From: Orychophragmus violaceus
Taxonomy: Eukaryota > Streptophyta > Magnoliopsida > Brassicales > Brassicaceae
Length of the DNA: 64,000 nt
Direction: 5' to 3'
Assembly: GCA_030180135.1 (NCBI GenBank)
Contig: CM058238.1
Span: 47,705,765-47,769,764, forward strand
Part shown: piece by piece, positions 43,977-57,156 of the stretch
How the letters are laid out: the number at the start of each line of letters is the position of its first letter
Numbering within the stretch: position 1 is the first letter of the stretch
Translations under genes and position numbers: made by a program
Notes under the pieces: model-generated
The model's input: only the letters and a program-made list of their open reading frames with translations
What the model was told of the DNA's origin: nothing
Database searches by the model: none

Positions 43977-46720
43977 GGTTTTTCACTTATAGATCCCTTT
44001 GAGGCTTGGTTTTGTATTAAGTAATTGCTACAATATACCTGTTTTAAGCAGAGTTGTCTTTCATTTTCTTGTAAGAATTTGAATGTTTTCATTTTGATAA
44101 AAGACAAGTTTTTGTTCTTTTGATCTTAATGAAATATTAATTGTAGCACCCTATTCATGGAATGGGTTTTATATCTTAAACCAAAGAGTGCCTAAATGTA
44201 ACATAAATACCGAATTGGTTTAAATCTGATGAATTAAACCTGATTTTTCTTGGCATAAAGTCTTGGTCACATAGAGTAATTCGGATTCAGAAATCCCATA
44301 GTCATGGACTGTTGGGCTCATTTGATAAAACATCTTATGAGACTTGAATTCTGTTTACTAGACCAAAAGGTAAAGGGCCTATCTTAGCCGAGCTAGAGAA
44401 AAGCCCAAAGGCTTATTGGACCTGGAACATACTCATGTATGTGGCCCAATGAGCAGAAATGCCAGAGAAAAATCTCCTGTACTTCATTGTCTCTATTGAT
44501 TACTTCAGTGAGTGTGACTGTGTTCATTTGATGAGACACAAGTCGGAATTCTTTGACATGGTCGAAAGAGTTCCAGAATGAAGTATAGGATCTGAATGAC
44601 AAAAGTATTAAGACTCTGGATTAAAATCACGAGTGAGAATACTTAAGTCATTGATTGTGTGATCATCTGAATGAGTGTGAAATCGTTTCACAGCTCATTT
44701 CTCCTGAAAAACCTGTAGGTGTTTTCTGTGAGAAAGAATCAGATCTTATAAGAAATAATTAAAGATGAGTCACACGAATCTTCCATGATATTATTTAAGA
44801 ATAACGCTCTAAAATATCTAAGTTTACGCTGAAATAGTTCCACAAATATCAGTTGAAAGACACCACGTAAATGTGGATTGGAATCGATCCAAATTCGTCT
44901 TTACTGAGTATTTGTAGTTGTACTACTTCGCTGGTTGTCCGAAGGAAACTAAGGCTTGTTACTTTTACGTCCAATCTGTTTTCTAAGAAGGGAAGTTATT
45001 TTCCAAGAAGAACAGTGGGAGTAAAAGTATAACTCGAAGTTTTCTTAGGGAAACCAAGGCTCGGTACTTTTACGACCATTCTGTTTTCTAAGAAGGGAAA
45101 TTACTTTCCAAGAAGAACAGTGGGAGTAAAAAGTATTTTTACGACCATTCTGTTTTCTAAGAAGGGAAGTTATTTTCCAAGAAGAACAGTGGGAGTAAAA
45201 GTATAACTCGAAGTTTTCTTAGGGAAACCAAGGCTCGGTACTTTTACGACCATTCTGTTTTCTAAGAAGGGAAATTACTTTCCAAGAAGAACAGTGGGAG
45301 TAAAAAAGTATTTTTACGACCATTCTGTTTTCTAAGAAAGGAAGTTACTTTCCAAGAAGAACAGTGGGAGTAAAAGTACAACTCGAAGAAATTCGAGAAA
45401 TACAGGAGGCTGCTTAACCTATTGAGGGAGAGCAGCGGAAGGATTTACAGATTTCTGTAGAATCTACACCTGTGGAGCCTGAAGTTCGCAGATATGAAAG
45501 AATCAGTCACTAATCCGAGAGTGAATTCTCGTCATTAGTTCAGCCTGATGATCATTGAATGTTCGCATGATCTGATGATCATTGAAAGCGACGAATCTGC
45601 GAAATTCAAAGAAGCGATAGTGAGCCCGGACTCTCCGAATAATTACATTTTATGTAAGTTAGCTTCATCGATCCATTCATGGATGGAAGCAAACATATCG
45701 GAGTTGGAATCTTCGTTCTGTTGAAGTAGTCAAGGTTTTGACTTGAACAGGAACGAAGCGGAACTGTGTGTTTACTAATAGATTAGTGGGAGCGATATTG
45801 CATTTCTCATATTGTATGTCGATGACATACTGATTCTCGGATATAACGTCCCAACGCTGTAGTCGGTAAAGGACTAGCTTGGGAGTTGGTTTAATGATTG
45901 ACATGGGTAAAGCCACGTAGTTCTTGGATTTTGGATCTAAAGATAGAGATCCAAAAGAGCTGATAGGACAAAGTCAGATTCTTAAATTGACAAAGTCCTA
46001 CACGTTTTGAGCAATCCAAGAAGGGTTTTATGCCAATGTCACATGGCATTAAGTTAAGCAAGATACAGTATCCTACGATAACTGCTGAGCTTAAATGCAT
46101 GGATGAGATTCCATATGCGTCGGAAATTGGATCTATCATGTATGCCATGAAACGTACTTGTTTGATGTTGCTTTAATGTTAAGCAAGACAAGTAAAGACC
46201 AGTCAAATCCAGCAAAGAATCACTGGATTGCCGTAAAGAATATCCTAAAGTATTTGAGGAATACTAAGGATAAATTCTAGAGTTACGGAGAAAGTGAGGT
46301 GCTACGAGTCGGTAGAGTCTGAAAGGCAAGTTTCCAATAGACAAAGATGATTTCCGATCACAGTCCGGTTATATCTTGTGTCTATCTGGCGGTGCAAGGC
46401 ATTGTTGCTGACTCAATGACTTAAACTGAACATTTCGCAGCTTGGGAAGTGGCGAAAGAGGTTGTTTGGAAAGAAGAGTTCGTCACTGAACTTGATGTGA
46501 TTCCCAGCATAGATGAGACTAGCTGCACATCAGAGGTCCAAACACCTTGAGGATAGGTATAACCTATTCCGTAAGATAAATGACAGAGATGTTAAGTAGA
46601 TCAGCAAGTTTCAACGAATGAGAACGTTGCTAATCTATTAACGAAGCCACTCCTTAGGCCTAAGCACGAGTCGCGGACTGTTGCTGTAGGATAAGTGAAA
46701 TTAAGATGTAGTCTTAATTT
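43977..46720 (+). pseudogene. Decayed pol region of copia D
   Basis: It shows the same degenerate order as B: integrase scraps near 44460-44540, the reverse transcriptase YVDD at 45815-45826, and RNase H/C-terminal scraps at about 46290-46690. Many stops and frameshifts are shared with B. It also carries an expanded repeat (44945-45395). It cannot encode a polymerase. 46720-47564 is untranslated 3' sequence ending in the PPT-like AAGTGGGAGA just before 47565. Confidence 0.85.
44945..45395 (+). repeat. Five-copy tandem repeat in the pol remnant of copia D
   Basis: The core ATTCTGTTTTCTAAGAAGGG...AGAACAGTGGGAGTAAAA occurs five times in alternating longer (about 105 bp) and shorter (about 75 bp) units. 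B has one copy at the same place (about 24540-24610). In E the region corresponds to the integrase C-terminal segment REFLSKKDSGSKVQ. Confidence 0.88.
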
Positions 46721-47564
46721 CAGTGGGAGTTATTAAAGGGCTTTATTTAGTTATTTGATATGTTCTTGTAAAACATTCTTATGTTTAATGAAATTATTAT
46801 TCCAAGATTATTTTAACTGTGATGAAATAATCGTTCCAAAGTGATATGAACCATTTTATAGGTCATCGAAGTAAATGACTTGATCTTGAGTCATCGAAGT
46901 CATTTAGCTTGATCATGAGACCCTATATTTGATAGATGTTTTATATCATCCTGTCCCTAGTCGAAGGTTGTTGAAATTGGAACACCAACAACCGTGTGAG
47001 ACTGGATTGGTACGTGACTTATGACAAAGTCTCAGTGTGTCATAGATGCGCGGCATCAAAGTCAGTACATAGGTGTATGTTTGGGAACATACGACCGGAC
47101 AAGACCCGCTTATAAGAACTCTTCAGGATATTTATATCTGTGTCATAAGAGATTCTTACTACGACTATAGAGTATAGTCCTTAGACCTGAGTTCGCATGC
47201 ATGTGACTGCACATGGACTGATGCACTTTGATCATTGTCTAACGCTATCGTTCTGCGATAGTTATAAGGACCTTGTTTGGGTACATTATGAAATGAATAG
47301 TTTACAGTGATGGAACAAGACGGAATTTGTCCCTCCAATATAAATGGAGTGAATATCTCTAGGCCAATCGGAGATTTGAATACTGGAAAATGCATGGCCA
47401 TGCTCAAACGGACTTTCCCGAGTCGTTTGGATTGTCAGTATCAAATCAGAGTCCGATGAACAAGATTAGGCTTTATAAGGATGACACCAATCTTGCCTTA
47501 TGACTAATCGAGATATTGTGACAAAAGGATTATGAATACAGAGATTCCAGTACAAGTGGGAGAT

Positions 47565-48236
47565 TGTTGGAATTGTGTCCAGTAATCTCGGTACTGTCTC
47601 TAGAAAGTAAGAGTATGTCAATGATCAGACATAAGTCATATAATACTGGGGGTCATGATGGCTTGCTAGAGTCCGCTCATGATCTATAAGTCTTGGACTT
47701 ATTGCCTTTATTATATGATCCCATATGGGTCACACGCCTAAGCTAACAGGAAAATGTGTAGGAACGGTTTAGCAGAAGTAAGGTAAAAGTGCTAGGCATT
47801 TACTGTACTTAGAGAGAATAAAACGGTTTAGCTACTCTGTGTCGATCGATACACAAGGTGTGTCGGTCGACACAGTGCGCGAATGCCGTCTAGTTAATTG
47901 GTGTTTGGGCCAAATGGCCCAAACGGGATCAGACAAGTTTTATAAGGTAAAACTCGAGTTTCTGAACAATTAACCCTAACTAGCCGCCCCTCTCTCTCTC
48001 TCCTGCGACTTCTCCTAGTGGCCTAGCAGCCTTCTTCCTGCTCGGTGTGCGTGTGTGAACCTCTGGAGGAGTTATCTCTCGGTGGCTCTCTGATCTCATA
48101 CATACCGTCCCTTTCCGCTGCAAATCAGGTATAAGGTGAGATCATCTATTGTTTCTATTCAAGAGAACCTAGATCCGCATGTTTAGGATGATCTGAATCT
48201 GGAATTGAATCAGGATTCATCTAAAACAATCCTTCA
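47565..48236 (+). repeat. 3' LTR of copia D
   Basis: Same length as the 5' LTR with one base difference noticed; ends ATCCTTCA before GGTTA. Confidence 0.92.
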
Positions 48237-48241
48237 GGTTA

Positions 48242-49622
48242 CTACTCAGACATATTATCAGTCAAACAACACATCATGAATAGAAAACCAAAAGACTGAA
48301 TAGAGAAGATAAAAGGGTTTGAAATCCTTCTCTCAAAGGTTACAAGTAGCAAGAATCAGCCCCTTAGCAAATCGCTCAATCTCCAAAAGCAAGAACAAAG
48401 TAAGAACAAGATAAACTCAATAATGAGTCTGAAAACCTAATTAAAACTCCTAAACTCATTTTGGGGCTAGATTAGAATTAGGAGAAACTTCGAGATCTTT
48501 ATGCAATTCTTCAAAACTTGTCTCAACTCGGCGTATAGCATCTCTTGCGCTCAGTGTCGACCGAAACCAAGTTTAGTGTCGGTCGACATCCATTCGTGGC
48601 CAAGACACCAACTTCAGCTCCTTGCACAAATCACCAGAAACATCCTATTATCCCTCTCTTTGCTCCAAACACAAGCCTACATGTAGAAGACTTAATAGAC
48701 TCGAAAAACCAGGTTAAAGACTTAATATACACAACTATATCATGGTTGAAAACCTATAAAAACCATGATATATCAACTCCCCCACACTTAGCTCTTGCTT
48801 GCCCTCAAGCAAGTAAAAGAACTAAAGCATAAGAAAGAGATTTGAAAACTCATAAACTCATTTCGTCCTAGGAACTTTCGCATTCACATTCACTTAGTAG
48901 TCCACTGAAAACTTTCCTGCAGATGTCAAGACCACAATATACTTCCCCCACACTTAGCAACTGTCCCAAGTAAACTCCACAATCAATTTAGGATATTCAG
49001 GTTCCCACACTAACCTCTGTATACAATTAGGTGCGGTCTTACAGAGGGAGTTTTGATCAGAGAACACATAGACTCAACTCAGTCATTACTGACCACCAAA
49101 CTGTCGGTTTCTGGTTTCTTTCTTTTCCCTTTCTCCCTTAGCACTGATTTTTCCCCACTGGGTATCATTTTATTTTTTCTATCTGTTCTCTTCCCTTTCC
49201 ACTTGGGGTTTAACTTTGGATCTTTCCATGGATACACAAGAGGTAATAGGGGTCTCTACCACTCCCGTGACCACTTCAAAGCTACTAGCTTATCCTCGGT
49301 TTTAATCTCTTTTTTTTTTTTTACTTTCAAGGGAGGGGAAAATCAGGAACCATACTCAAACAGGATCACAGGCTGTGTCAAGTACATCAGAGGAATCCGA
49401 TCCAGAGATCTCAAGCCCCTAAGTAAGTAAATCAAGTCAAGTTTAGATGTGAAGTTAGTGATGGATCCTCTGAATACCTGGTTAGATATGGGTGTCCTTG
49501 GTAAGTTGATCCGTTTGGGGTTTTCTAATAGTCATAGAATTACTGCAAGTCTGTCCAATGGTCACTTAGTTCCTATTCCAGCAAAACATTTCCTCGAAAA
49601 ATCATAGTTTCATACACATTTT
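48242..49622 (-). mobile_element. Athila/Tat-type gypsy fragment 2 (spacer after the last ORF)
   Basis: The minus strand carries TAAGTGTGGGGGA twice (near 48785 and 48955) and GCTTGAGGGCAAGCAAGAGC, hallmarks of the spacer after the env-like ORF in Athila/Tat elements. No gene is seen; open frames here (for example 49053-49430) show no known protein. It is cut on both sides by copia D and E. Confidence 0.65.
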
Positions 49623-50263
49623 TGTAGGATTATGTTAGTTCATAGGTTTAATTATCAGATTACAACCTATTACATAATCAACTAGGATCTAGGTGATTTG
49701 CAGTGGAATCATAAACAGATCAGGATCATTACCTTATGATTGCAGCGGATTGATCAAGGGAATGAAGAGATCACTGAGAGCTGATAAACACCGGCTCCTC
49801 CTAGGTATCCACACGCTTACAAGCTACTGGATCAGGCTGCTAGACCAAGCTGGAACAACAGAGAGAGAGGAGGACGGCCAGACCTAGAAATCGCAGATAC
49901 TTAGGCTTACTGGCGCCTCCTCTTCCCTTATATGGGCCCAAGTAATTAAACTAATGGCCTATTAGGCTTTTGGGCCCAAGACCAAAATCAGACAAAAGAC
50001 TGTATTTTGTCTGGCCCAATTCTCTGTACAAATACAGTAAATGTCTTGCATCTTACTGTATTAATTCCTTTTTAACTTTCCCGTTAGCTATGGTGTGTGA
50101 CCCTTTGGGATCATACAATACTGGTAATAAGTACTCAACTTATAGATCAAGAGCGGGCTCTAGCAAGTCATCATGACCTCCCAGTATTTATGACTTATGT
50201 CTGATCTCGACACTTATCAAACTTTCTAGAGATAGCACAGTAGATTTCAGGACATTCCCAACA
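49623..50263 (-). repeat. 3' LTR of copia E
   Basis: In element orientation it begins TGTTGGGAATGTCCTG and ends AATCCTACA. The PPT-like AAGTGGGAGAT abuts it at 50264-50275 (plus strand ATCTCCCACTT). The 3' untranslated stretch 50276-51094 holds no gene. Confidence 0.9.
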
Positions 50264-51094
50264 ATCTCCCACTTGTACTGGAATTCTACATTCCCTAATC
50301 CTTTTGTCTCAATATCTCGATCTGGCATAAGGCAAGATGCGTGTCATCCTTATATAGCCAGACCATGTTCATCGGACCAGATTTGATACTGACAATTCAA
50401 ACGACTTGGGCAAGTCCGTTTGGGAGTGGCCACTCTCTTACCAGCTATCAAGTCTCTGATTGGCCTAGAGATATTACCTCCGTTAAACGGCAGGGACAAA
50501 TCCCATCTTGTTCCATCACTATGAACTACACACTTTATAATACACCCAACCTAGGTCCTTATAGCTCCCAGTTACGAAACATCGTTAGACAATGATCAAA
50601 GCGCATCAATCCATGTGCATCCACATGCATGCGAACTCAGGTCTAAGGACTATACTCTATAGTCGTAAATGAGAACCTTTTATGACACAGATATCAATAT
50701 CTTGTAGAGTTCTCATTAGCGGGCCATGTCCGGTCATATTCTCCCTACATATACCTATGTGTTGACTTTGATGCCGCGCATCCATGACCCATGAAACTTG
50801 GTCATAAGTCTCAACACACTCTAGTCTCAAGTGGTTGTTGGTGTTCCAATTTCAACAACCTTCGACTATGGACACTATGATTTATGTCATTTCGTTAAAT
50901 ATGGGGTTTCATGATCAAGTCTTTCTCATGTACTTCGATGGCCCATATATTACGACATGAATCATTTTGGAACGATTATTTTATATCACAGTTAAAAATA
51001 ATCCAGAAATAAAATTTCATTAACATTAAAATGTTTACATGAACCAATCAAAATAACTAAAATAAAGCCCTCACAACTCCCACTCAAAAAGAGA

Positions 51095-54000
51095 TTACAT
51101 TTGAAAATCTCTAATTCCTACAGCAGCAGTATGCAACTCGTGCTTAGGTCTCGGGAGTGGCTTTGTCAACGGGTCAGCCACGTTCTCATCAGTGGGAACT
51201 CTGCTGACCATCACTTCACCTCTATTCACTATATCACGAATCAGGTGATACCTTCTCATAATATGTTTTGATTTCTGATGATGTCTCGGTTCCTTAGCTT
51301 GAGCAATTGCACCATTGTTGTCACAATACAGTGTTAGAGGCTCAGTGGCATTTGGGAATACACCGAGTTCAATCATGAAGTTCCTTATCCAAACTCCTTC
51401 CTTCGCAGTTTCCAGAAGCAGCGATGTATTCAGCTTCAGTTGTGGAATCTGCCACGGTGCTCTGCTTGGAGCTCTTCCAACTTACTGCACCGCCATTCAG
51501 ACAGAAGATGTAACCAGACTGTGACCGGAAATCATCTTTATCTGTCTGAAAACTTGCATCCGTGAATCCACTCATTTCAAGCACTTCACTTCCTCCGTAA
51601 ACCAAGAACTTATCCTTAGTATTCCTCAAATACTTCAGGATATTCTTTACGGCAATCCAGTGATTCTCACCTGGATTAGACTGGTACCTACTCGTCATGA
51701 TTAGTGCATAAGCAACATCAGGACGAGTACAGATCATGGCATACATGATAGATCCTATAGCCGAAGCATAAGGTATCCTACTCATGCGCTTAAGCTCATT
51801 AGGTGTTTTAGGACACTGAGTCTTGCTTAGTGTAGCACCATGTATCATTGGCGTGAATCCCTTCTTGGATTTATCCATTCCGAATCGATGCAGGACTTTG
51901 TCTATATAAGAATCTTGACAAAGTCCAATCATCCTTTTAGATCTGTCTCTAAAGATTCGAATTCCAAGAACATACGCGGCTTCACCCATGTCCTTCATGG
52001 AAAAACAACTTCCCAGCCAGTCTTTAACAGACTTCAGCATTGGAATATCATTTCCAAGAAGCAATATGTCATCGACATATAGGATAAGAAACGCCACTTT
52101 GCTCCCACTAGTTTTCTTATACACACATTGTTCTTCCTTGTTTCTGATGAAGTCAAAATTCTCTATTGCCTCATCAAAACGAAGATTCCAACTCCTCGAT
52201 GCTTGCTTCAATCCATAAATGGATTTGTGAAGCTTGCATACTTTCCCAGCATTCTTAGGATCAATGTAACCGTCAGGCTGTGTCATATACACATCCTCCT
52301 CCAAGATTCCATTCAGGAAGGCGGTTTTCACATCCATCTGCCAAATCTCATAATCATAATAAGCGGCAGTTGCTAGGAGAATCCGAATTGATTTCATCAT
52401 GGCCACTGGTGAATAGGTTTCATCATAGTCTATACCATGAATTTGCTTGAAACCTTTTGCCACCAACCTGGCCTTGTAAATCTGGACATTTCCATCCATA
52501 TCAATCTTCTTCTTGAAGATCCATTTACACTCGATGGCTTTAGCACCAGCGGGTAAGTCAACCAGTGAGAACACTCGGTTGACAGACATGGAGTCCATCT
52601 CGGATTCAGTGGCTTCACGCCACTTTGAGGAGTCAGGGCTTATCATGGCTTCTTCAAAGTTTGAGGGTTCATCACCGTCAATGATCAAAATATCATGGCA
52701 ATTAGTCACGAGGAATCCCTGATATCTATCGGGTTCGTGACGGATCCTTCCGGATCTTCGAACTTCAGGTACTTCAGGTTCAGGTTCTATTACAACTTCA
52801 TGTAATTCATCCTGCTGTTCTCCCTCATTAGGTTGAACAGGTTCCTGTCCTTCTTGAATTTCATCAAGTTGTACCTTACTCCCACTATCTTTCTTAGAGA
52901 GAAATTCCCTCTCAAGAAAAGTACAATCCCGAGCAACAAAGATCTTGTTCTCGGATCGCAGATAGAAGTAATAAGCCTTGGTATCCCTAGGATAACCAAT
53001 GAAGTAGCATTTGTCAGATTTTGGTGTAAGCTTGTCTGAGATTAATCTTTTGACATAGGCTTCACAACCCCAAATTATGAGAAAAGACATTGCTGGAGCC
53101 TTTCCAGTCCATAATTCATATGGTGTCTTTGCTACTGCTTTTGATGGCACTCTGTTCAGTGTGAACGTTGCGGTCAGCAAAGCATATCCCCAAAGGGATA
53201 TAGGAAGGTCTGTGTGACTCATCATGGATCGGACCATATCTAACAATGTCCGATTCCTTCTCTCAGACACACCATTCCACTGAGGTGTTCCAGGAGGTGT
53301 GAGTTGGGAGATGATCCCACACTCACTCAGATGATCACGGAATTCCTGGCTCAAGTATTCTCCTCCTCGGTCCGACCGAAGAGCCTTAATACTTTTACCA
53401 AGCTGGTTTTGTACTTCATTCTGGAATTCTTTGAACTTCTCAAAGGTTTCCGACTTATGTTTCATCAAGTAGACATATCCATATCTACTGAAATCATCAG
53501 TGAATGTAATGAAGTACTGATAGTTTCCTCTAGCATTTGTGGACATTGGGCCACACACGTCAGTATGTATCAGGCCCAATAGTTCACTGGCCCTTTCTGT
53601 AGGTTTATTAAAAGGGGCCCGTGTCATTTTGCCCATTAGGCAAGATTCGCATTGCTCACAAGACTCAAAGTCAAATGAGCCCAAGAGTCCATTTGAATGG
53701 AGCCTCTTGACGCGTTTCTCACTAATGTGCCCCAAACGACAATGCCAGAGAAACGTTTCATTTTCTTCGTTAGATTTGAACCGTTTTGTATTAATGTTAT
53801 ATACTGGAGTAGATTGATCCAGCATGTACAGTCCATTAATAAGAGGGGCACAACCATAGAACATATCATTGAGATTAAAGGAACACAATTTATTCTTAAT
53901 AGAAAAATCAAATCCTTGTAAATCCAATAATGAAACTGAAATGATATTTCTGCTTATAGCAGGTACAAAATAACAATTCTCAAGTTCTAAAATCAATCCA

Positions 54001-55058
54001 GAAGGTAAAGATAACAAGTAAGTGCCAACGGCCAGTGCTGGAACCTTCGCTCCATTGCCAACCCGCAACTCTACTTGCCCTTGCTTCAACCTTCTACTGT
54101 TGCTGAGCGCCTGCACATTAGTACAAATATGAGGCCCACATCCAGTATCTAATACCCAAGTGGTATTATCAGAAGTAGTAGTATTTACTTCAATAACAAA
54201 AATACCTGAAGAAGTAGTCGCGAAGGACTTCTTCTTCACCTTTAGACTTTCCTGGTATTTCTTACAGTCCCTGCGATAATGCCCTGCCTCTTTGCAAAAG
54301 TGGCAGATATCAGAAGGCCCAGCTTTAGACATGGGCTTGGGTTTGGCCTTTTCGTTGTGGACAGCCTTGCCCATTCCCTTGTCTGCAGCAGATTTCTTGA
54401 AACCCTTGCCCTTCTGCACCATGAGTACAGACGGGTCCTTGGCCTTCTTCAGATTAGCTTCCGCAGTCTTGAGCATACCATGTAGCTCAGGCAAAGTCTT
54501 TGTCAACCCATGCATATTATAGTTCAAGACGAACTGGTCATATGCAGGAGTAAGAGACTGCAGAACGATATCACAAGCAAGCTCTTGGCTTATAGGACAG
54601 TCGAGTCTAGTCAAATGATCGAGATAACCCATCATTTTTAGAACATGTGGACTCACTGCTGCATCCTTAGCCATTTTACAGTCCAAGAGATTCTTTACAG
54701 TTTGGAATCTCTCTGTACGAGCCTGCTCCTGAAACAACGCTTTCAGGTTTGCCATCAGTTCCATGGGACAAGTCAGGCCTTCCCACTGAATCTGCAGATC
54801 GGGAGCCATTGTCGCCAACATTAGGCAAACCACGTCATTAGCATCTGAAGAATGCGTATCCCAAGCATTCTTCACAGCTTGTGCGGCATTATTCGCAGGT
54901 CTAGGGGGGAGAACTCTTTCAAGGACATAAGCCTTCTTCTCCTGCCTGAGCACAAGTCTCAGGTTCCTGGACCAGTTCAGGAAGTTTGATCCGTTCAGTT
55001 TGTCCTTCTCAAGGGCAGACCGGATCGAGAAAGTGTTTTGTGTTGTTGTGCTTGACAT
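51095..55058 (-). pseudogene. gag-pol: Gag-pol polyprotein of copia E, one frameshift
   Basis: The main frame 55058-51369 (1229 aa) holds all domains. Gag is at 1-245 and the zinc knuckle at C252, C255, H260, C265. The protease triad D304-T305-G306 follows. The integrase zinc site is H439, H444, C467, C470, and its catalytic residues are D500, D563, E599. Reverse transcriptase has D909 and Y994-V-D-D997. RNase H has D1167 and E1208/E1210. Near 51411-51415 an extra G shifts the frame, so the last 110 or so residues (frame 51376-51095, ending GIRDFQM) are detached. Element F lacks this extra base. Everything else appears intact. The ATG sits at the same place as in B and D. Confidence 0.93.
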
Positions 55059-56189
55059 AGCTGAAATTATGAGACAATAGAGTTTTAGTTATTTAGTTCA
55101 TAAAAGAGTAATCTTAATAACTTATAAGAAAACTCGCATTGCATTCAAAATTTCTTTGTTTAACCTCATAAGAATGCAATGATTCCGAGACCCATGTTCA
55201 ACTAAAACCAAATTGGGCCACTGGCCGTCACCCGGAATTAGCTTTACTTGGTAAGCATGCACACAGCTAGTTATATCCATATAACTCTTGGTTGTGGATT
55301 GGGCCCAAGGCCCAATTCACCAGATGTCTCAAGGCCCGGGACTCCCGATGGCCCAGTCAAGGAAACCAATCTCTTACAGCCAAATAATCACTAAAGTCTG
55401 GGACTCCCAATGAAATTAGTGACTATATACTACTTTACTTACGCAAAAACAGACACCTCACATTGTAAGCCATATCTGTAATTGAATAAGCGTTAAGTAG
55501 CTGACAAGATTGGGCAAGACATCCAAGCTTGATATTGGTTTTGAGGATTTTAGGTTTTCTTTCCAAAATTAGAAGATTACTATTTGGAAACTTACTTAAT
55601 TTAGAAACTTTCTAAATCTAGAAACATGCTAAAATTAGAAATTTCTAATTTAATATTTTATTAAAGTTTTCGGTTGAGTCACAAATTATAGGCCCAATTC
55701 TTGGCCCAAGACCACAGAATTCCAATTGGCCCAATAATTTGACATAACCGAGTCGGTTCATTAATTCTGGTCCAAGACCAAATTAACTACTAAATCCAAC
55801 TGGTTATTTACTAAACCAGACCAACTCTAAATTATTTGGTCCAACCAAATCAAACTTAGACCAGCCTTCGGTTTAGGTTAAAATTCAATTTTGAATTTAA
55901 ATCCGGTTTAACCAGAAATTAAATAATACCAATTGTATTAAATAATTTCCAGCAAACCGCGATTTGGTTAACCGCTTGAACCACCAATTAAATTGGATCG
56001 GTTCGGTTAAGTCCAAAATCAGGAAGAAATAGATTGGTCTAACCAATCAATTTTAGCTGATTTTGACCTAACTTGCGGGTTTAGCTTAAGCTAACAATGA
56101 AACACAATCGGATTTATCGGTTCATTGTCGCGGGTTAGGGAAGGACGAACCGCGAAGCTCGGCTGAACCGATTGGCTACTCGCGGAACG

Positions 56190-56345
56190 TATGCCTCGCC
56201 AGCATATCGATCGATATGACTCTCCCTCGTCGATCGATACTCGCGTGCATCACCTCGTTGCGATCGGGTCATCGGGACAGCGAGAAGCAATCGATCCGAT
56301 TGATATCGATCGATATCACGCTCCCTCGTCGATCGATACGGGCGT
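56190..56345. repeat. TCGATCGATA motif cluster in the copia E leader
   Basis: At least four copies of (A/G)TCGATCGATA alternate with CTCCCTCGTCG between the primer site and Gag. The leader 55059-56497 otherwise shows no gene. Confidence 0.8.
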
Positions 56346-56497
56346 CCACTTCGCATACCGATGGGTTTCAATCGGTTCATGCGATTTACATATTCGGTTT
56401 TTCAAGTTTTCTAATCAAATTTCTTAACACAAATTCGATTCTAAACATTTAAAAACAACCTAAATATGATCCAATCAGCAAAAACCTAACGACCTAG

Positions 56498-56509
56498 GCT
56501 CTGATACCA
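56498..56509 (-). promoter_or_regulatory. Primer-binding site of copia E
   Basis: Minus-strand TGGTATCAGAGC, one base inside the 5' LTR, is complementary to initiator tRNA-Met. Confidence 0.9.
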
Positions 56510-56510
56510 C

Positions 56511-57151
56511 TGTAGGATTATGTTAGTTCATAGGTTTAATTATCAGATTACAACCTATTACATAATCAACTAGGATCTAGGTGATTTGCAGTTGAATCAT
56601 AAACAGATCAGGATCATTACCTTATGATTGCAGCGGATTGATCAAGGGAATGAAGAGATCACTGAGAGCTGATAAACACCGGCTCCTCCTAGGTATCCAC
56701 ACGCTTACAAGCTACTGGATCAGGCTGCTAGACCAAGCTGGAACAACAGAGAGAGAGGAGGACGGCCAGACCTAGAAATCGCAGATACTTAGGCTTACTG
56801 GCGCCTCCTCTTCCCTTATATGGGCCCAAGTAATTAAACTAATGGTCTATTAGGCTTTTGGGCCCAAGACCAAAATCAGACAAAAGACTGTATTTTGTCT
56901 GGCCCAATTCTCTGTACAAATACAGTAAATGTCTTGCATCTTACTGTATTAATTCCTTTTTAACTTTCCCGTTAGCTATGGTGTGTGACCCTTTGGGATC
57001 ATACAATACTGGTAATAAGTACTCAACTTATAGATCAAGAGCGGGCTCTAGCAAGTCATCATGACCTCCCAGTATTTATGACTTATGTCTGATCTCGACA
57101 CTTATCAAACTTTCTAGAGATAGCACAGTAGATTTCAGGACATTCCCAACA
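56511..57151 (-). repeat. 5' LTR of copia E
   Basis: It pairs with 49623-50263. A TATA-like CATATAAGGG (minus strand) lies near 56815-56823. Confidence 0.92.
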
Positions 57152-57156
57152 ATTTT

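Larger units (their letters stand above)
40509..48236 (+). mobile_element. Ty1/copia LTR retrotransposon D, Gag-encoding non-autonomous copy
   Basis: The 7728 bp element has 672 bp LTRs (40509-41180, 47565-48236; TGTTGGAATTG to ATCCTTCA) and a perfect GGTTA target duplication (40504-40508, 48237-48241). By eye the LTRs differ at one base (GTACGG versus GTAAGG), so insertion is very recent. Yet pol is decayed in the same layout as in B. It is inserted in the Athila remnant. Confidence 0.93.
49623..57151 (-). mobile_element. Ty1/copia LTR retrotransposon E, nearly intact
   Basis: The 7529 bp element has 641 bp LTRs (49623-50263 and 56511-57151). Two base differences were noticed between them. 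The target duplication ATTTT is perfect (49618-49622, 57152-57156). It carries a complete gag-pol broken by one frameshift. The LTR matches copia B closely, and E is the best candidate for the autonomous member of that family. Confidence 0.94.

Noticed and set aside
49053..49430. 125 aa open frame as a host gene
   Set aside because: No start context, no domain, and it lies in Athila spacer sequence between two copia insertions.
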